Positions 18,002-26,207 of a DNA stretch of 64,000 nt are shown here, piece by piece. Source of the DNA: Nevskiaceae bacterium. GTDB taxonomy: Bacteria; Pseudomonadota; Gammaproteobacteria; Nevskiales; Nevskiaceae. Under the pieces are notes generated by a model. It was not told the origin of the DNA. It was given only the letters and a program-made list of their open reading frames with translations, and searched no databases. The position numbers and the translations under genes were made by a program. Within the stretch, counting starts at the first letter, position 1. Every line of letters starts with the position of its first letter. Location of the stretch: positions 248,001 through 312,000 of the forward strand of contig SCRT01000018.1 of NCBI GenBank assembly GCA_004298465.1, written 5' to 3'.

Positions 18002-19971
18002 ATGACGGAGTGGACGTTGAGGCACACCAGCTGACGGGGCAGGCGGCCGCGGTACTTGCGCAAGGTGGAGAATTCCACCACGCCATGCCCGGTTTCGTGC
18101 CGCGCAACTCGCAGCAGGCGATGGCGCAGGCTGTGGAGCACGCCTTTGCGGCCCGCGAAAAGCTGCTGGTGGAAGCAGGGACCGGAACCGGCAAGACCTA
18201 TGCCTATCTCGTTCCGGCCCTGCAGTCCGGCTTGCGTGTGGCGATCTCCACCGGCACCCGCAACCTGCAGGACCAGCTGTTTCATCGCGATCTCCCGCGT
18301 GTGCGCGAAGTCCTGGCTTCCGGAGCCCGCGTCGCGTTGCTGAAGGGCCGCTCCAACTACCTGTGTCTGCACCGGCTCGAACGCGCGCTGCAGACTCCGG
18401 CGCACCGGCGCCACTACAAGACGCTTGCGGACCTGCGACGCTGGTCGCGCATCACCGTGTCGGGCGAGATCGCCGACCACGGCAGCCACGACCCGGCCGT
18501 GCTCGCGGCCGCCACGTCGACGGCCGAGAACTGCCTGGGCAACAAATGCCCGGAATTCGACCAGTGCTTCGTCGTGAAGGCGCGTCGTGCCGCGCAGGCG
18601 GCAGACCTCGTGGTCGTCAACCACCATCTGCTGCTGTCTGACTTCCGCCTCCGCGAGGAAGGTTTCGGCGTGCTGCCGGGCGTGGACGCCGTGGTCGTGG
18701 ACGAGGCCCACCAGCTGCCGGAACTTGCACCGCAATTCTTCGGTGAACGCGTCTCCACCCGCCAGTTGCAGGATCTGGCGCGTGACACTATGGAGGAGTG
18801 CACAACGCTCGGCGACTTGCCGGAGCTGTCGGATCTGGGCATGGAGCTAGCCCAGGCCACCGCACCGCTGGCCGTGGAGCTGGCCCGGCAGCAGGGGCGG
18901 ATAGCAGACGTTGCGTTTCGTCACAACAACAAAGAAATCCGTAAATTAGAAAATAAAATTAAAGTTTCAGTTGAAGAATTGACGTTGGCACTAGATGCCA
19001 TTTCGGAGCGCAACCCGGAACTGGCCCACCTGTCCAAGCGTTGCGCCCGGCTACGGGATGCCTACGTCACGCTCGTCGCGCCTGAAGCGCCGGCAGGGTG
19101 GGTGCGCTGGGTAGAAGGCGGCAAGGCGGGGGGCAGCTGGCATGGTGCGCCGGTAGAAACCGCGGCTTCGTTCCAGCGCCTGTTTGCAGCTTATCCGGGT
19201 AGCTGGGTGTTCACGTCTGCCACCTTGAGCGGTGCCTCGCATTTCACCGACTTTCGCGAAGCGATCGGCACGCCGGGCGCGCAGGCGCTCGCACTGGACA
19301 GTCCGTTCGATTACGCGCGCCAGGCGCGCCTGTATCTGCCACCGGATCTGCCCGACCCAGCCGATCCCGACTACCTCCTGCACGTGGTGCGGGCGCTGCA
19401 GCCGCTGATTGCCGCCGCGCAGGGCGGGGCGATGATCCTCTGCACCAGCCATCGCGCCGTCAGCCGCATTGCCGAATTGTTGCGCACGCGAGTCGCCGGG
19501 CAAGCAGCGCCGTTGCCGTGCACCGTGCTGGTGCAAGGCGAGGCCTCCAAGGCCGCACTCGTGGCACAGTTCGCCCAGGACGGCAACGCGATCCTCGTTG
19601 CCACCGCGAGCTTCTGGGAAGGCGTGGACATCAAAGGCAGGGCGCTGCGCCTGCTAGCCATCGACAAGCTGCCGTTCCAGGCCCAGGGCGATCCTATTTT
19701 CGAGGCTCGTCTGGCCGCTCTCAAGGCGGCTGGGCGCCGGCCTTTCGTCGACTACCAGCTGCCGCACATGATCATCAGCCTGCGGCAGGGTGTCGGCCGG
19801 CTCATCCGCGATGAACAGGACTACGGCCTGGTCGTCATCTGCGACCCGCGCATGTCGACACGCAATTACGGCAAGCGTGTCCGCGCCAGCCTGCCGCCCA
19901 TGCCTGTGCTCCACGACTCTGAACAAGCCTGCGCGTGGCTGCGCAACCTGCCGCAATCGGAGGCGTCGTGA
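17998..19971 (+). CDS. DinG/YoaA-family Fe-S DNA helicase
   Basis: A 657-residue superfamily 2 helicase of the XPD/DinG type. Walker A is AGTGTGKT (Lys66) and Walker B is DEAH at 235-238. Cys123, Cys179, Cys184 and Cys190 give the four-cysteine Fe-S site. The C-terminal part has FWEGVDIKG and QGVGRLIRDEQDYG. Length and motifs fit YoaA, which acts in DNA repair with Pol III chi in E. coli. The GTG start overlaps the preceding stop. A 70-base AT-rich patch (18921-18990) inside the gene encodes a lysine/asparagine/glutamate-rich helix and departs sharply from neighbouring codon use. Confidence 0.92.
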   Translation: MNDGVDVEAHQLTGQAAAVLAQGGEFHHAMPGFVPRNSQQAMAQAVEHAFAAREKLLVEAGTGTGKTYAYLVPALQSGLRVAISTGTRNLQDQLFHRDLPRVREVLASGARVALLKGRSNYLCLHRLERALQTPAHRRHYKTLADLRRWSRITVSGEIADHGSHDPAVLAAATSTAENCLGNKCPEFDQCFVVKARRAAQAADLVVVNHHLLLSDFRLREEGFGVLPGVDAVVVDEAHQLPELAPQFFGERVSTRQLQDLARDTMEECTTLGDLPELSDLGMELAQATAPLAVELARQQGRIADVAFRHNNKEIRKLENKIKVSVEELTLALDAISERNPELAHLSKRCARLRDAYVTLVAPEAPAGWVRWVEGGKAGGSWHGAPVETAASFQRLFAAYPGSWVFTSATLSGASHFTDFREAIGTPGAQALALDSPFDYARQARLYLPPDLPDPADPDYLLHVVRALQPLIAAAQGGAMILCTSHRAVSRIAELLRTRVAGQAAPLPCTVLVQGEASKAALVAQFAQDGNAILVATASFWEGVDIKGRALRLLAIDKLPFQAQGDPIFEARLAALKAAGRRPFVDYQLPHMIISLRQGVGRLIRDEQDYGLVVICDPRMSTRNYGKRVRASLPPMPVLHDSEQACAWLRNLPQSEAS

Positions 19972-20693
19972 CGAATTACCTTGCACTGAATACCGCGGGC
20001 GACAGCTGCTCCGTCGCGCTGTCGATCAACGGGGCTTACCATCAACGTGAAGATCGCAGCGGCCAGCGCCAGTCGCGCGCATTGCCGGCACTGGTCGCCC
20101 AGGTGTTGTCCGATGGCGGCATTCGAGCGGCAGCGCTGGACGGCGTGGTGTGCTGTATCGGGCCCGGCGCCTTCGCGTCGGTACGCGTCGGCGTGGCGTT
20201 CGCGAAAGGCTTCGCGCTGGCGCTCGACCGGCCTGTTGCCGGCGTTTCCAGCCTCGCGCTACTGGCCCAGCACGTGGCAGCCACCCACGGCGCGGCCACC
20301 GTGCTGTCGGTACTGGACGCACGCATGGGGCAGGTTTACACCGGGCTCTACGCAACCGCGCCACGAATCGCGCTACACGAGGGTGCTGTGGAAGGCGTTT
20401 GCATCCCGGACAACGTGCCACTGGCCAGCGGAACCCTACAAGCGCCGCTTATCGGCTGCGGAAATGGCTGGCAACGGTATCGCGAAGCATTGCTGCAACG
20501 TTGTCCCGCACCGCCGGATGCAGTGCTGGCCGATACGGCACCACAGGCCGTCGACGCATTCGCGCTCGTCTGCGGCGCTGGCGTTGATGGCACTGCGTTC
20601 ACAAGCGCGGCACGACTTGCTCCAGTTTATCTGCGCAACCACGTCGCACTGACGCTTGCCGAACGCGGCAAGCCGAAGCCGACTCCAGCGTAG
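19968..20693 (+). CDS. tsaB: tRNA N6-threonylcarbamoyladenosine synthesis protein TsaB
   Basis: A 241-residue ASKHA-fold protein, partner of TsaD in making t6A37 on ANN-decoding tRNAs. The N terminus LALNTAGDSCSVAL is followed by GPGAFASVRVGVAFAKGFALAL, matching the TsaB signature GPGSFTGLRIG with changes at three positions. GTG 19968 overlaps the helicase stop (GTGA) and has CGGAGG six bases upstream, so it is preferred over the upstream in-frame codon at 19935. Confidence 0.9.
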   Translation: MTNYLALNTAGDSCSVALSINGAYHQREDRSGQRQSRALPALVAQVLSDGGIRAAALDGVVCCIGPGAFASVRVGVAFAKGFALALDRPVAGVSSLALLAQHVAATHGAATVLSVLDARMGQVYTGLYATAPRIALHEGAVEGVCIPDNVPLASGTLQAPLIGCGNGWQRYREALLQRCPAPPDAVLADTAPQAVDAFALVCGAGVDGTAFTSAARLAPVYLRNHVALTLAERGKPKPTPA

Positions 20694-21073
20694 AAGCTTG
20701 GCCCGACAAATCGAGTCGTAGGTCGTGTCTGTCTCAGATTGCTGGGAACTCGCTGGCCAACACAGTCGTCATGGAGCTTACAAATTGCTCACTTGCGTTG
20801 CTTGCTGCTCATCTGTAATTTCGTATAATGTACATTGTGTTAAATAACGAGAATGAAACAGGTAAACCCACAGACATATCGAGCCTGCCTGTTCCCCGTT
20901 ACCTCAAGCAATTGTTCTCGTCACAAATGACCCAACGTCTCCATGATCTGCCTGCGCACGTCGATCGATGGTGCAGCCATGCGCTGGCAGCCACCAGCAA
21001 CACGATGAGGCCCGCAACAGCGGCAGCGTATTCCTGCATGGGCATGTCGGTTTGCCGGAGCTAAAGTCGGCGG
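20694..21073. other. AT-richer intergenic region with a possible promoter and doubtful small frame
   Basis: A 380-bp gap between the convergent tsaB and pilZ. The centre (about 20780-20870) is clearly AT-richer than its surroundings. TATAAT at 20824-20829 has TTGCTG 16 bases upstream. A 78-codon frame at 20828-21064 begins inside that -10 box, so its ATG cannot be used from this promoter. A leaderless GTG near 20837 would be needed. I see no family resemblance and do not call a gene, but a small RNA or short peptide is possible. Confidence 0.35.
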
Positions 21074-21439
21074 TTATATCGTGTAGGTCGATGCCGTCGC
21101 GTCGTGGCCGGCCAGCAGTGCTTCGAACTTCCTTTGCAGCTCGGCCGATTCAGGAGGCTTGAACTGCACGCCGACTCCCTGGGGCCGCCTACCCGGCGCA
21201 CCCGCTGGCGTGATCCACACCACACGCCCGGATATGGACAGGCGCTCGCCACTGTCTCCCAGACTCAACTTCAAGAGGATGAAGATCGGGTCGCCGAGAT
21301 GATGCGGCTGGTCGCTTGCCACGAAAAGTGCGCCGTACTGGATGAAGCCCATGTACGAGCGGTACAGCGCTTCCCGATCATTGACCGTCAACGACAACAG
21401 TTTGGGCGGTGCAGGCGTTGATGAATCGGTCGATGCCAT
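21074..21439 (-). CDS. pilZ: PilZ protein (type IV pilus assembly)
   Basis: A 121-residue PilZ-domain protein. LLSLTVNDREALYRSYMGFIQYGALFV, then WITPAGAPGRRPQGVGVQF, follow the P. aeruginosa PilZ protein closely. It lacks the RxxxR/DxSxxG motifs for c-di-GMP binding, as founder PilZ proteins do. ATG 21439 with AGGAA ten bases upstream is chosen over the longer frame to 21496. It ends the mltG-tmk-holB-pilZ run, the usual place of this gene. Pilus genes themselves are not in the window. Confidence 0.9.
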   Translation of the reverse strand: MASTDSSTPAPPKLLSLTVNDREALYRSYMGFIQYGALFVASDQPHHLGDPIFILLKLSLGDSGERLSISGRVVWITPAGAPGRRPQGVGVQFKPPESAELQRKFEALLAGHDATASTYTI

Positions 21440-21556
21440 GGCGTGCAATTCCTGTGAGAACTTGTGGAAAGTTGCGCTCAAGAAGATGCATGGCATTCTA
21501 CTGCGCTGCGTCCAGTACGGCAGAAAACCACATCAAACCGCCCGGTCCGGCTCAGG

Positions 21557-22555
21557 TTACGCTTTCCGTTTCTGCCGCAACACGGCCGAGGTTGCAATCA
21601 GAAGTGAATCCAACACCAGCGGAACATGCCCGTTCGCCGCGAGTTTTGCCGCTGCAGCAAGGGCTTCGTTCATCACGGCCTGCCACGCCGTCTCGCGGCC
21701 GTCTACGGTTTGGCCGCGGGCTTCGTGCCAGGCCGTGACCGTCAGAAAGCGGATGAATGCATCGGCGTCGTCGCGCGAAATCGAATTCGCGAATGTCGAT
21801 GCGGCAAGCGTTCCGGCGCGCAATTCATCCAGCTGCGCGGACCACGCACGGTGCTTGTCGAAAGCCTCTGGGGTTTCCAGCAACCGTGCCGCACCCAGTG
21901 GGCTGCCAGCGGCATAACGGCTCGCAGCACCGCGTTGCGCAGCGTCCAACGTCGAGAATCGGCTCGCGAGGTAGGTGGCTACGGCGATCGACGTGGGGGC
22001 CGCAATCCGCACGATTTGGCAGCGGCTGCGGATCGTTGCCGGTAGTTGCGCGGGCGTTTCACTGGTCAGGATCAGGTGCGTATTGGCCGGAGGTTCTTCC
22101 AGCGTCTTGAGCACGGCGTTGAGGCCGCTGCCGTTGAGATCGTCGGCACGATCGATGACCAGCACTTTCGCACTGCCGTTGGTACTCGTCATCGAGAGAA
22201 ACGTACAGCCGTCGCGTACTGCATCCACCGGGATGCTGGATTTGGCGTCGGTAGTGTCGAGGGCAAGACGGCGATAGCCGGGATGGGTGCCGGCTTCGAA
22301 GTAATGACAGGCAGAGCAGCCTCCGCAGGCATCGAATGACGGGCGCCCTGCCCCCGGCGCCGTTCGGCACAACAGCGCGCGCGCCAGCCGCTCCGCAAAT
22401 ACGCGCTTGCCGACGCCGGCATTGCCGCACAGCAGCAGTGCGTGGCCCAAGCGCCCGCTGCGCGCCGTACCCTCGATCTGCTGCCACAAGCCGGCGTGCC
22501 AAGGGAGCACGGGTTCGGGCGCCGCGACGGCGGCAGCTGCTTCAGTCTCGGTCAC
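21557..22555 (-). CDS. holB: DNA polymerase III subunit delta'
   Basis: A 332-residue clamp-loader subunit. The N-terminal AAA+ region has GRLGHALLLCGNAGVGKR and a zinc module CGGCSACHYFEAGTHPGY. VIDRADDLNGSGLNAVLKTLEEPP and LTSETPAQLPATIRSRCQ complete the sensor region. It overlaps tmk by four bases. Confidence 0.93.
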   Translation of the reverse strand: MTETEAAAAVAAPEPVLPWHAGLWQQIEGTARSGRLGHALLLCGNAGVGKRVFAERLARALLCRTAPGAGRPSFDACGGCSACHYFEAGTHPGYRRLALDTTDAKSSIPVDAVRDGCTFLSMTSTNGSAKVLVIDRADDLNGSGLNAVLKTLEEPPANTHLILTSETPAQLPATIRSRCQIVRIAAPTSIAVATYLASRFSTLDAAQRGAASRYAAGSPLGAARLLETPEAFDKHRAWSAQLDELRAGTLAASTFANSISRDDADAFIRFLTVTAWHEARGQTVDGRETAWQAVMNEALAAAAKLAANGHVPLVLDSLLIATSAVLRQKRKA

Positions 22556-23175
22556 ATCCGTGTCTCGAGTACTGTTTCGATGTTATTGCGTACGACTTCA
22601 ATCGGCTGCGTCGCATCCACAACGGCGTAGCGTTCGGGTTCGGCACGCGCGCGGTCGAGATAGGCGTTGCGGACGCGGTCCAGAAACCGCAAGTTTTCCT
22701 TTTCGAAACGGTTTTCATCACCACGCTGATGGGTCCTCTCCAGCCCGATGCGTGGGTCGAGGTCGAAGACCAGCACGAGATCTGGCCGCGTAGCGCCGAG
22801 TACTTGTTGCTCCAGCGCCGCCAGCCATTGGCGTGAAACACCACGTCCTGCGCCTTGGTAGGCATAACTGGCGTCCACGAAGCGGTCGCAGACCACATCG
22901 CGGCCACTGGCGAGCGCAGGTCGGATCGTTGCATGCAGGTGCGCTGCGCGGGCCGCAAACAGCATCAGGGTTTCCGTGCACGCATCGATTCCCTCATCCC
23001 AGTCGCGCAGGAACAGACCACGCAATGCTTCGGCGAGAGGCGAGCCGCCCGGCTCCCGCGTTTCGACCACCTGGCGGCCGCGGCGGCGCAGCCACGCAGC
23101 AACGGTGGCGCAGTGAGTGGACTTGCCGCCCCCCTCGCCGCCCTCCAGCGTGATCAGACGCCCGGCTGTAGTCAT
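22552..23175 (-). CDS. tmk: Thymidylate kinase
   Basis: A 207-residue dTMP kinase. P-loop LEGGEGGGKST, TREPGGSPLAEALR and DRFVDASYAYQGAGRG are all present; the catalytic Arg follows the DR motif. It supplies dTDP for DNA synthesis. It overlaps mltG and holB by four bases each, so the block is a translationally coupled operon. Confidence 0.95.
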   Translation of the reverse strand: MTTAGRLITLEGGEGGGKSTHCATVAAWLRRRGRQVVETREPGGSPLAEALRGLFLRDWDEGIDACTETLMLFAARAAHLHATIRPALASGRDVVCDRFVDASYAYQGAGRGVSRQWLAALEQQVLGATRPDLVLVFDLDPRIGLERTHQRGDENRFEKENLRFLDRVRNAYLDRARAEPERYAVVDATQPIEVVRNNIETVLETRM

Positions 23176-24215
23176 GGCTCGTGCAGTTGATAACGCCGTA
23201 CGGCCGCGTTGTGTTCCGCCAGGGTGTCGGAGAAGACATGGGAACCGTCGCCCTTGGCTACGAAGTACAGCGCCTTGCCGGCCGCGGGATGAACCGCAGC
23301 CTCCAGGGCCGTCTGGCCCGGCGAGCAGATGGGGGTGGGCGGCAGGCCGTTGCGGGTATAGGTGTTGTAGGGCGTGTCGGTAGTCAGATCGCGGGTGTGA
23401 ATGTCCCCATCGTAGGCCGCACCCAGCCCGTAGATGACGGTCGGGTCGGTCTGCAGTTTCATGCCGAGCGCGAGGCGTCGGTAGAACACGCCGGCGATCT
23501 CGGCCTGTTCGTTCACCTGTCCGGTTTCCTTCTCGATGATCGACGCAATGATGAGTGCGTCATAAGGCTTGTCCAGCGGCAGACCCGGGTCGCGCGCGGC
23601 CCATGCCGCGGCCAGATGTTCGGTCATCGCATCGTAGGCGCGGCGCAATACCGAAACATCCGTCTGCCCCAAAACGAACTTGTAGGTATCCGGAAAGAAT
23701 CGCCCTTCCGCAGGTTCATCCGCGTGGCCGATCGCCGCCATGACCTGTTCTGGAGTGGCGTCGGCAGGCAGCGTGTGGCGCAGCTGCAGATTGGCTGACA
23801 GGGCGGCCAGAAACTGCGACAGGCGCCAGCCTTCCACAAGCGTGATCTTGTGTTCCACGACGTCATTGCTGCCCAGCCGGTCCAGCAGCTGCAACGGGGT
23901 CATGTCGGGCTTGATGGCATATTCCGCCGCGCGGATGTGCTGCGCCTTGCCGCTAACGCGAGCCCAGATCCACAGGAACCGCGCCTGGTTCGCGTCGGTG
24001 AACACACCGCGTTCGCGCAATCCGGCCACGACGGCGCGGAAAGGTTCTCCGGGCTTGATGACGACGGTCTGCGGGCTGGGTAGCGCCAGTGTGCTGTTGA
24101 GTTCCACATAGGCATCGGTGGCGACGCCGATCAGCACGAACGGAATCGTCATGAGCAGAAACCATGTACAGCTGAAGCCGGCTGGACGGCAATGCCCTGC
24201 CCTGCAGGTCTTCAT
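23172..24215 (-). CDS. mltG: Endolytic murein transglycosylase MltG
   Basis: A YceG/MltG protein of up to 347 residues with one N-terminal membrane segment (FLLMTIPFVLIGVATDAY). A LysM-like subdomain leads to the catalytic domain: IIASIIEKETGQ contains the catalytic Glu, followed by LQTDPTVIYGLG, DTPYNTYTRNGLPPTPICSPG and YFVAKGDGSHVFSDTLAEHN. It cleaves nascent glycan strands at the membrane. No clear Shine-Dalgarno supports ATG 24215; ATG 24152 is an alternative. Confidence 0.93.
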   Translation of the reverse strand: MKTCRAGHCRPAGFSCTWFLLMTIPFVLIGVATDAYVELNSTLALPSPQTVVIKPGEPFRAVVAGLRERGVFTDANQARFLWIWARVSGKAQHIRAAEYAIKPDMTPLQLLDRLGSNDVVEHKITLVEGWRLSQFLAALSANLQLRHTLPADATPEQVMAAIGHADEPAEGRFFPDTYKFVLGQTDVSVLRRAYDAMTEHLAAAWAARDPGLPLDKPYDALIIASIIEKETGQVNEQAEIAGVFYRRLALGMKLQTDPTVIYGLGAAYDGDIHTRDLTTDTPYNTYTRNGLPPTPICSPGQTALEAAVHPAAGKALYFVAKGDGSHVFSDTLAEHNAAVRRYQLHEP

Positions 24216-24266
24216 AGACGGTCAGCCGGCTTGAGGCAGGAAGTTTGGGTCATCAGCGCAGGTTTA

Positions 24267-24336
24267 AGAACATCGTGGGTTTTCCAATCGGCCGAACCTC
24301 GTGGGCCACGCGCGATGTTCTAGGCCGTCGGAAAAC
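24267..24336. repeat. Interleaved inverted repeats between lapB and mltG
   Basis: AGAACATCG (24267-24275) pairs with CGATGTTCT (24313-24321). GTTTTCC (24279-24285) plus CGGCC (24289-24293) pairs with GGCCG (24323-24327) plus GGAAAAC (24330-24336). The two stems cross, so both can form at once only as a pseudoknot. No T-run follows on either strand. Confidence 0.5.
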
Positions 24337-24343
24337 GATGATT

Positions 24344-25438
24344 CTACCGACCTTGGAGCACTGCGTCTGCGGGCACCACCGAGCCCCACCGCTTGCAGCT
24401 CGGACATTGCCAGAACAGCAGGTTAGGCTGCAGGCCGCACGCAGTGCACAGATAGCTCGGTTGCTGTGTGATGTGCTTGGTGAGGGCTGCCGCGACCCGT
24501 GGAAAACCGGGATCCTGCGTGTACTTTGCCTGCTGCGCCGTGACCCAGCCCAGGATGCCGGGCCAGTTCACTCGCGCCTCCAGCCGTGCGGCCAGGTAGG
24601 CGGCGACGTCCTCGCCGTGGACCCCTGCAAGGTGCGCCCGCTCCCGCACGACGCAGGCGGCGTCTTCCGCCGGGCCGTCCAGCTCTTCCAGCCATTCCTC
24701 GAACTGTCGCGGCACGGCGAGCGCAATGCAGCCCCGCTGCATGCGGGGCAATACTTCAGAGATGAAGCGGGCGTCCTGTTTCGGCACGCGTTTCCAGGCA
24801 TTCAGGGCGCTTTTCATGTCGCCCCGCCGTTCCGCCAGATCACCGGCCAGCAGGCTGGCACGGACACTTTCCGGGCAGGTTTCCTGCGCGCGACGGGCCT
24901 GCTGCTCGGCGGCGTCGGCTTCACCCGCAGTGCGGTGCTGCTCGGCGATCTCGCAGCGGTAATGCGCAAGCCGCTGGCGCAGGTCGGCGCCCTTGGCAGA
25001 CTGCAGGCGTTCGGTGGCAGCGGCGGCGTGCTTCCAATCGTGGGCCTGCTCGTGGACCGAGATCAGCAGTTCCAGTGCGGACAGCGAAGGCGTGCCACGG
25101 CCCACGAGCTGCTGCAGAAGCGCCTCGGCGCGGTCCATGAGGCCGGCCTTTAGGTAATCTTGGGCAAGCTCCAGCCGCGCTGCATCGCCCTGCGTGGAAG
25201 CCTGGTCTGCCGACGTGGCGGCAGCGACGAGCTGTTCATGAAGGGCGATCGCGCGGGCGACGTCACCCTGCCGGCGGTAGGACGTGCCCAGGACGCGCAA
25301 GGCTTCCTGGGACTGCGTTTCCGCAGGCGGCGGGCTGCCGTTGTAGTCCACCCGCCCCACGGGGGCTGGCGCTGCAGGCGCACGACGGGCGAGCGCCCAA
25401 CCCAGCGCGATGCCAAGCGGAAGAAGCAGCCAGATCAT
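24344..25438 (-). CDS. lapB: LPS assembly protein LapB (YciM)
   Basis: A 364-residue protein. One N-terminal membrane anchor (MIWLLLPLGIALGWALARR) is followed by tandem TPR repeats and a C-terminal rubredoxin-type knuckle with two CxxC pairs (CTAC and CPSC). LapB regulates LPS synthesis through FtsH-dependent turnover of LpxC. An ATG at 25456 is also in frame; 25438 gives the N terminus seen in E. coli. It follows lapA on the same strand, the standard pair. Confidence 0.92.
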   Translation of the reverse strand: MIWLLLPLGIALGWALARRAPAAPAPVGRVDYNGSPPPAETQSQEALRVLGTSYRRQGDVARAIALHEQLVAAATSADQASTQGDAARLELAQDYLKAGLMDRAEALLQQLVGRGTPSLSALELLISVHEQAHDWKHAAAATERLQSAKGADLRQRLAHYRCEIAEQHRTAGEADAAEQQARRAQETCPESVRASLLAGDLAERRGDMKSALNAWKRVPKQDARFISEVLPRMQRGCIALAVPRQFEEWLEELDGPAEDAACVVRERAHLAGVHGEDVAAYLAARLEARVNWPGILGWVTAQQAKYTQDPGFPRVAAALTKHITQQPSYLCTACGLQPNLLFWQCPSCKRWGSVVPADAVLQGR

Positions 25439-25510
25439 GGAACTTGCCGCGAACATGCTGTGCGGGCGTCGTACCAGCCAGTGCGGTGCGCGCTGTGGGC
25501 CGGGTGCCGG

Positions 25511-25801
25511 TCAGGCACTCTTGAGCGGCAGCGTGCGCAGGTTCTTGAGTTCCGCCTCGGCCTGGTTCAGTTGTCGCCGTAGGCGACGCAGCTCCCGATG
25601 CTGGCCGAGCAGCCCGATGCTGCAGCACAGGAGCGTCAGCCCGACACCAAGCGCGAAGACGATCAGCAGCAACAGGACGAGATGGATCTCGGTACTGCCG
25701 AACAGGTAATCAAACTGCACGGCTGCAAGATTGAAGTAGCCGATCGCCGCCACCAGACAGAAGATCACGACGAGGCACAACAAACCCAGTGTCCGCAACA
25801 T
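25511..25801 (-). CDS. lapA: LapA-domain inner-membrane protein
   Basis: A 96-residue protein with two membrane segments (about 4-25 and 39-62) and a basic coiled-coil tail (QHRELRRLRRQLNQAEAELKNL). This is the architecture of LapA (YciS), partner of LapB. Its ATG overlaps the ihfB stop in TGATG, so the two are coupled. Confidence 0.9.
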   Translation of the reverse strand: MLRTLGLLCLVVIFCLVAAIGYFNLAAVQFDYLFGSTEIHLVLLLLIVFALGVGLTLLCCSIGLLGQHRELRRLRRQLNQAEAELKNLRTLPLKSA

Positions 25802-26106
25802 CAGCCTTTCTCCTGTTCAGAACCGCGGCCATCGAAGACCTGCTCGCGCATTTCCTTGCCGGCTTTGAAATGCGGGACGCGTTTCGCCGGAACCGGAACG
25901 ATCTCGCCGGTCTTGGGGTTGCGCCCGGTGCGCGCCGGCCGATGGTGCAGCGCGAAGCTGCCGAATCCGCGGATCTCGACACGGTCGTCGCGCGCAAGCG
26001 CCGCGGCGATTTCATCGAGTATCAGTTTGACCGTAAGCTCGACGTCCTTGCGGGTCAAGTACAGCTGGCGGGCCGATAGTGTTTCGACCAGTTCTGATTT
26101 TGTCAC
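25801..26106 (-). CDS. ihfB: Integration host factor subunit beta
   Basis: A 101-residue HU/IHF protein that bends [41 protein letters not shown] and [16 protein letters not shown] follow IhfB, with the intercalating proline in the NPKTG arm. An ATG lies at 26112, but it touches the GAGGGG Shine-Dalgarno with no spacing. The GTG two codons later (26106) yields the canonical MTKSEL start and proper spacing, so I place the start there. It lies downstream of the rpsA terminator and so may have its own promoter. Confidence 0.93.
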   Translation of the reverse strand: MTKSELVETLSARQLYLTRKDVELTVKLILDEIAAALARDDRVEIRGFGSFALHHRPARTGRNPKTGEIVPVPAKRVPHFKAGKEMREQVFDGRGSEQEKG

Positions 26107-26149
26107 AACCATCCCCTCGGAACTCCCTGCGCAGGCACAATAGTAGAAA

Positions 26150-26177
26150 CAAAAAAGCCGCGCAAGTGCGCGGCTTT
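26150..26177 (-). terminator. Rho-independent terminator after rpsA
   Basis: On the minus strand GCCGCGCA (26174-26167) pairs perfectly with TGCGCGGC (26164-26157) across a two-base loop, with six T at 26156-26151. Two further small hairpins lie between it and the rpsA stop. Confidence 0.85.
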
Positions 26178-26207
26178 CCTGTGGTTTTGCAACCACCCCA
26201 GTTGGGG

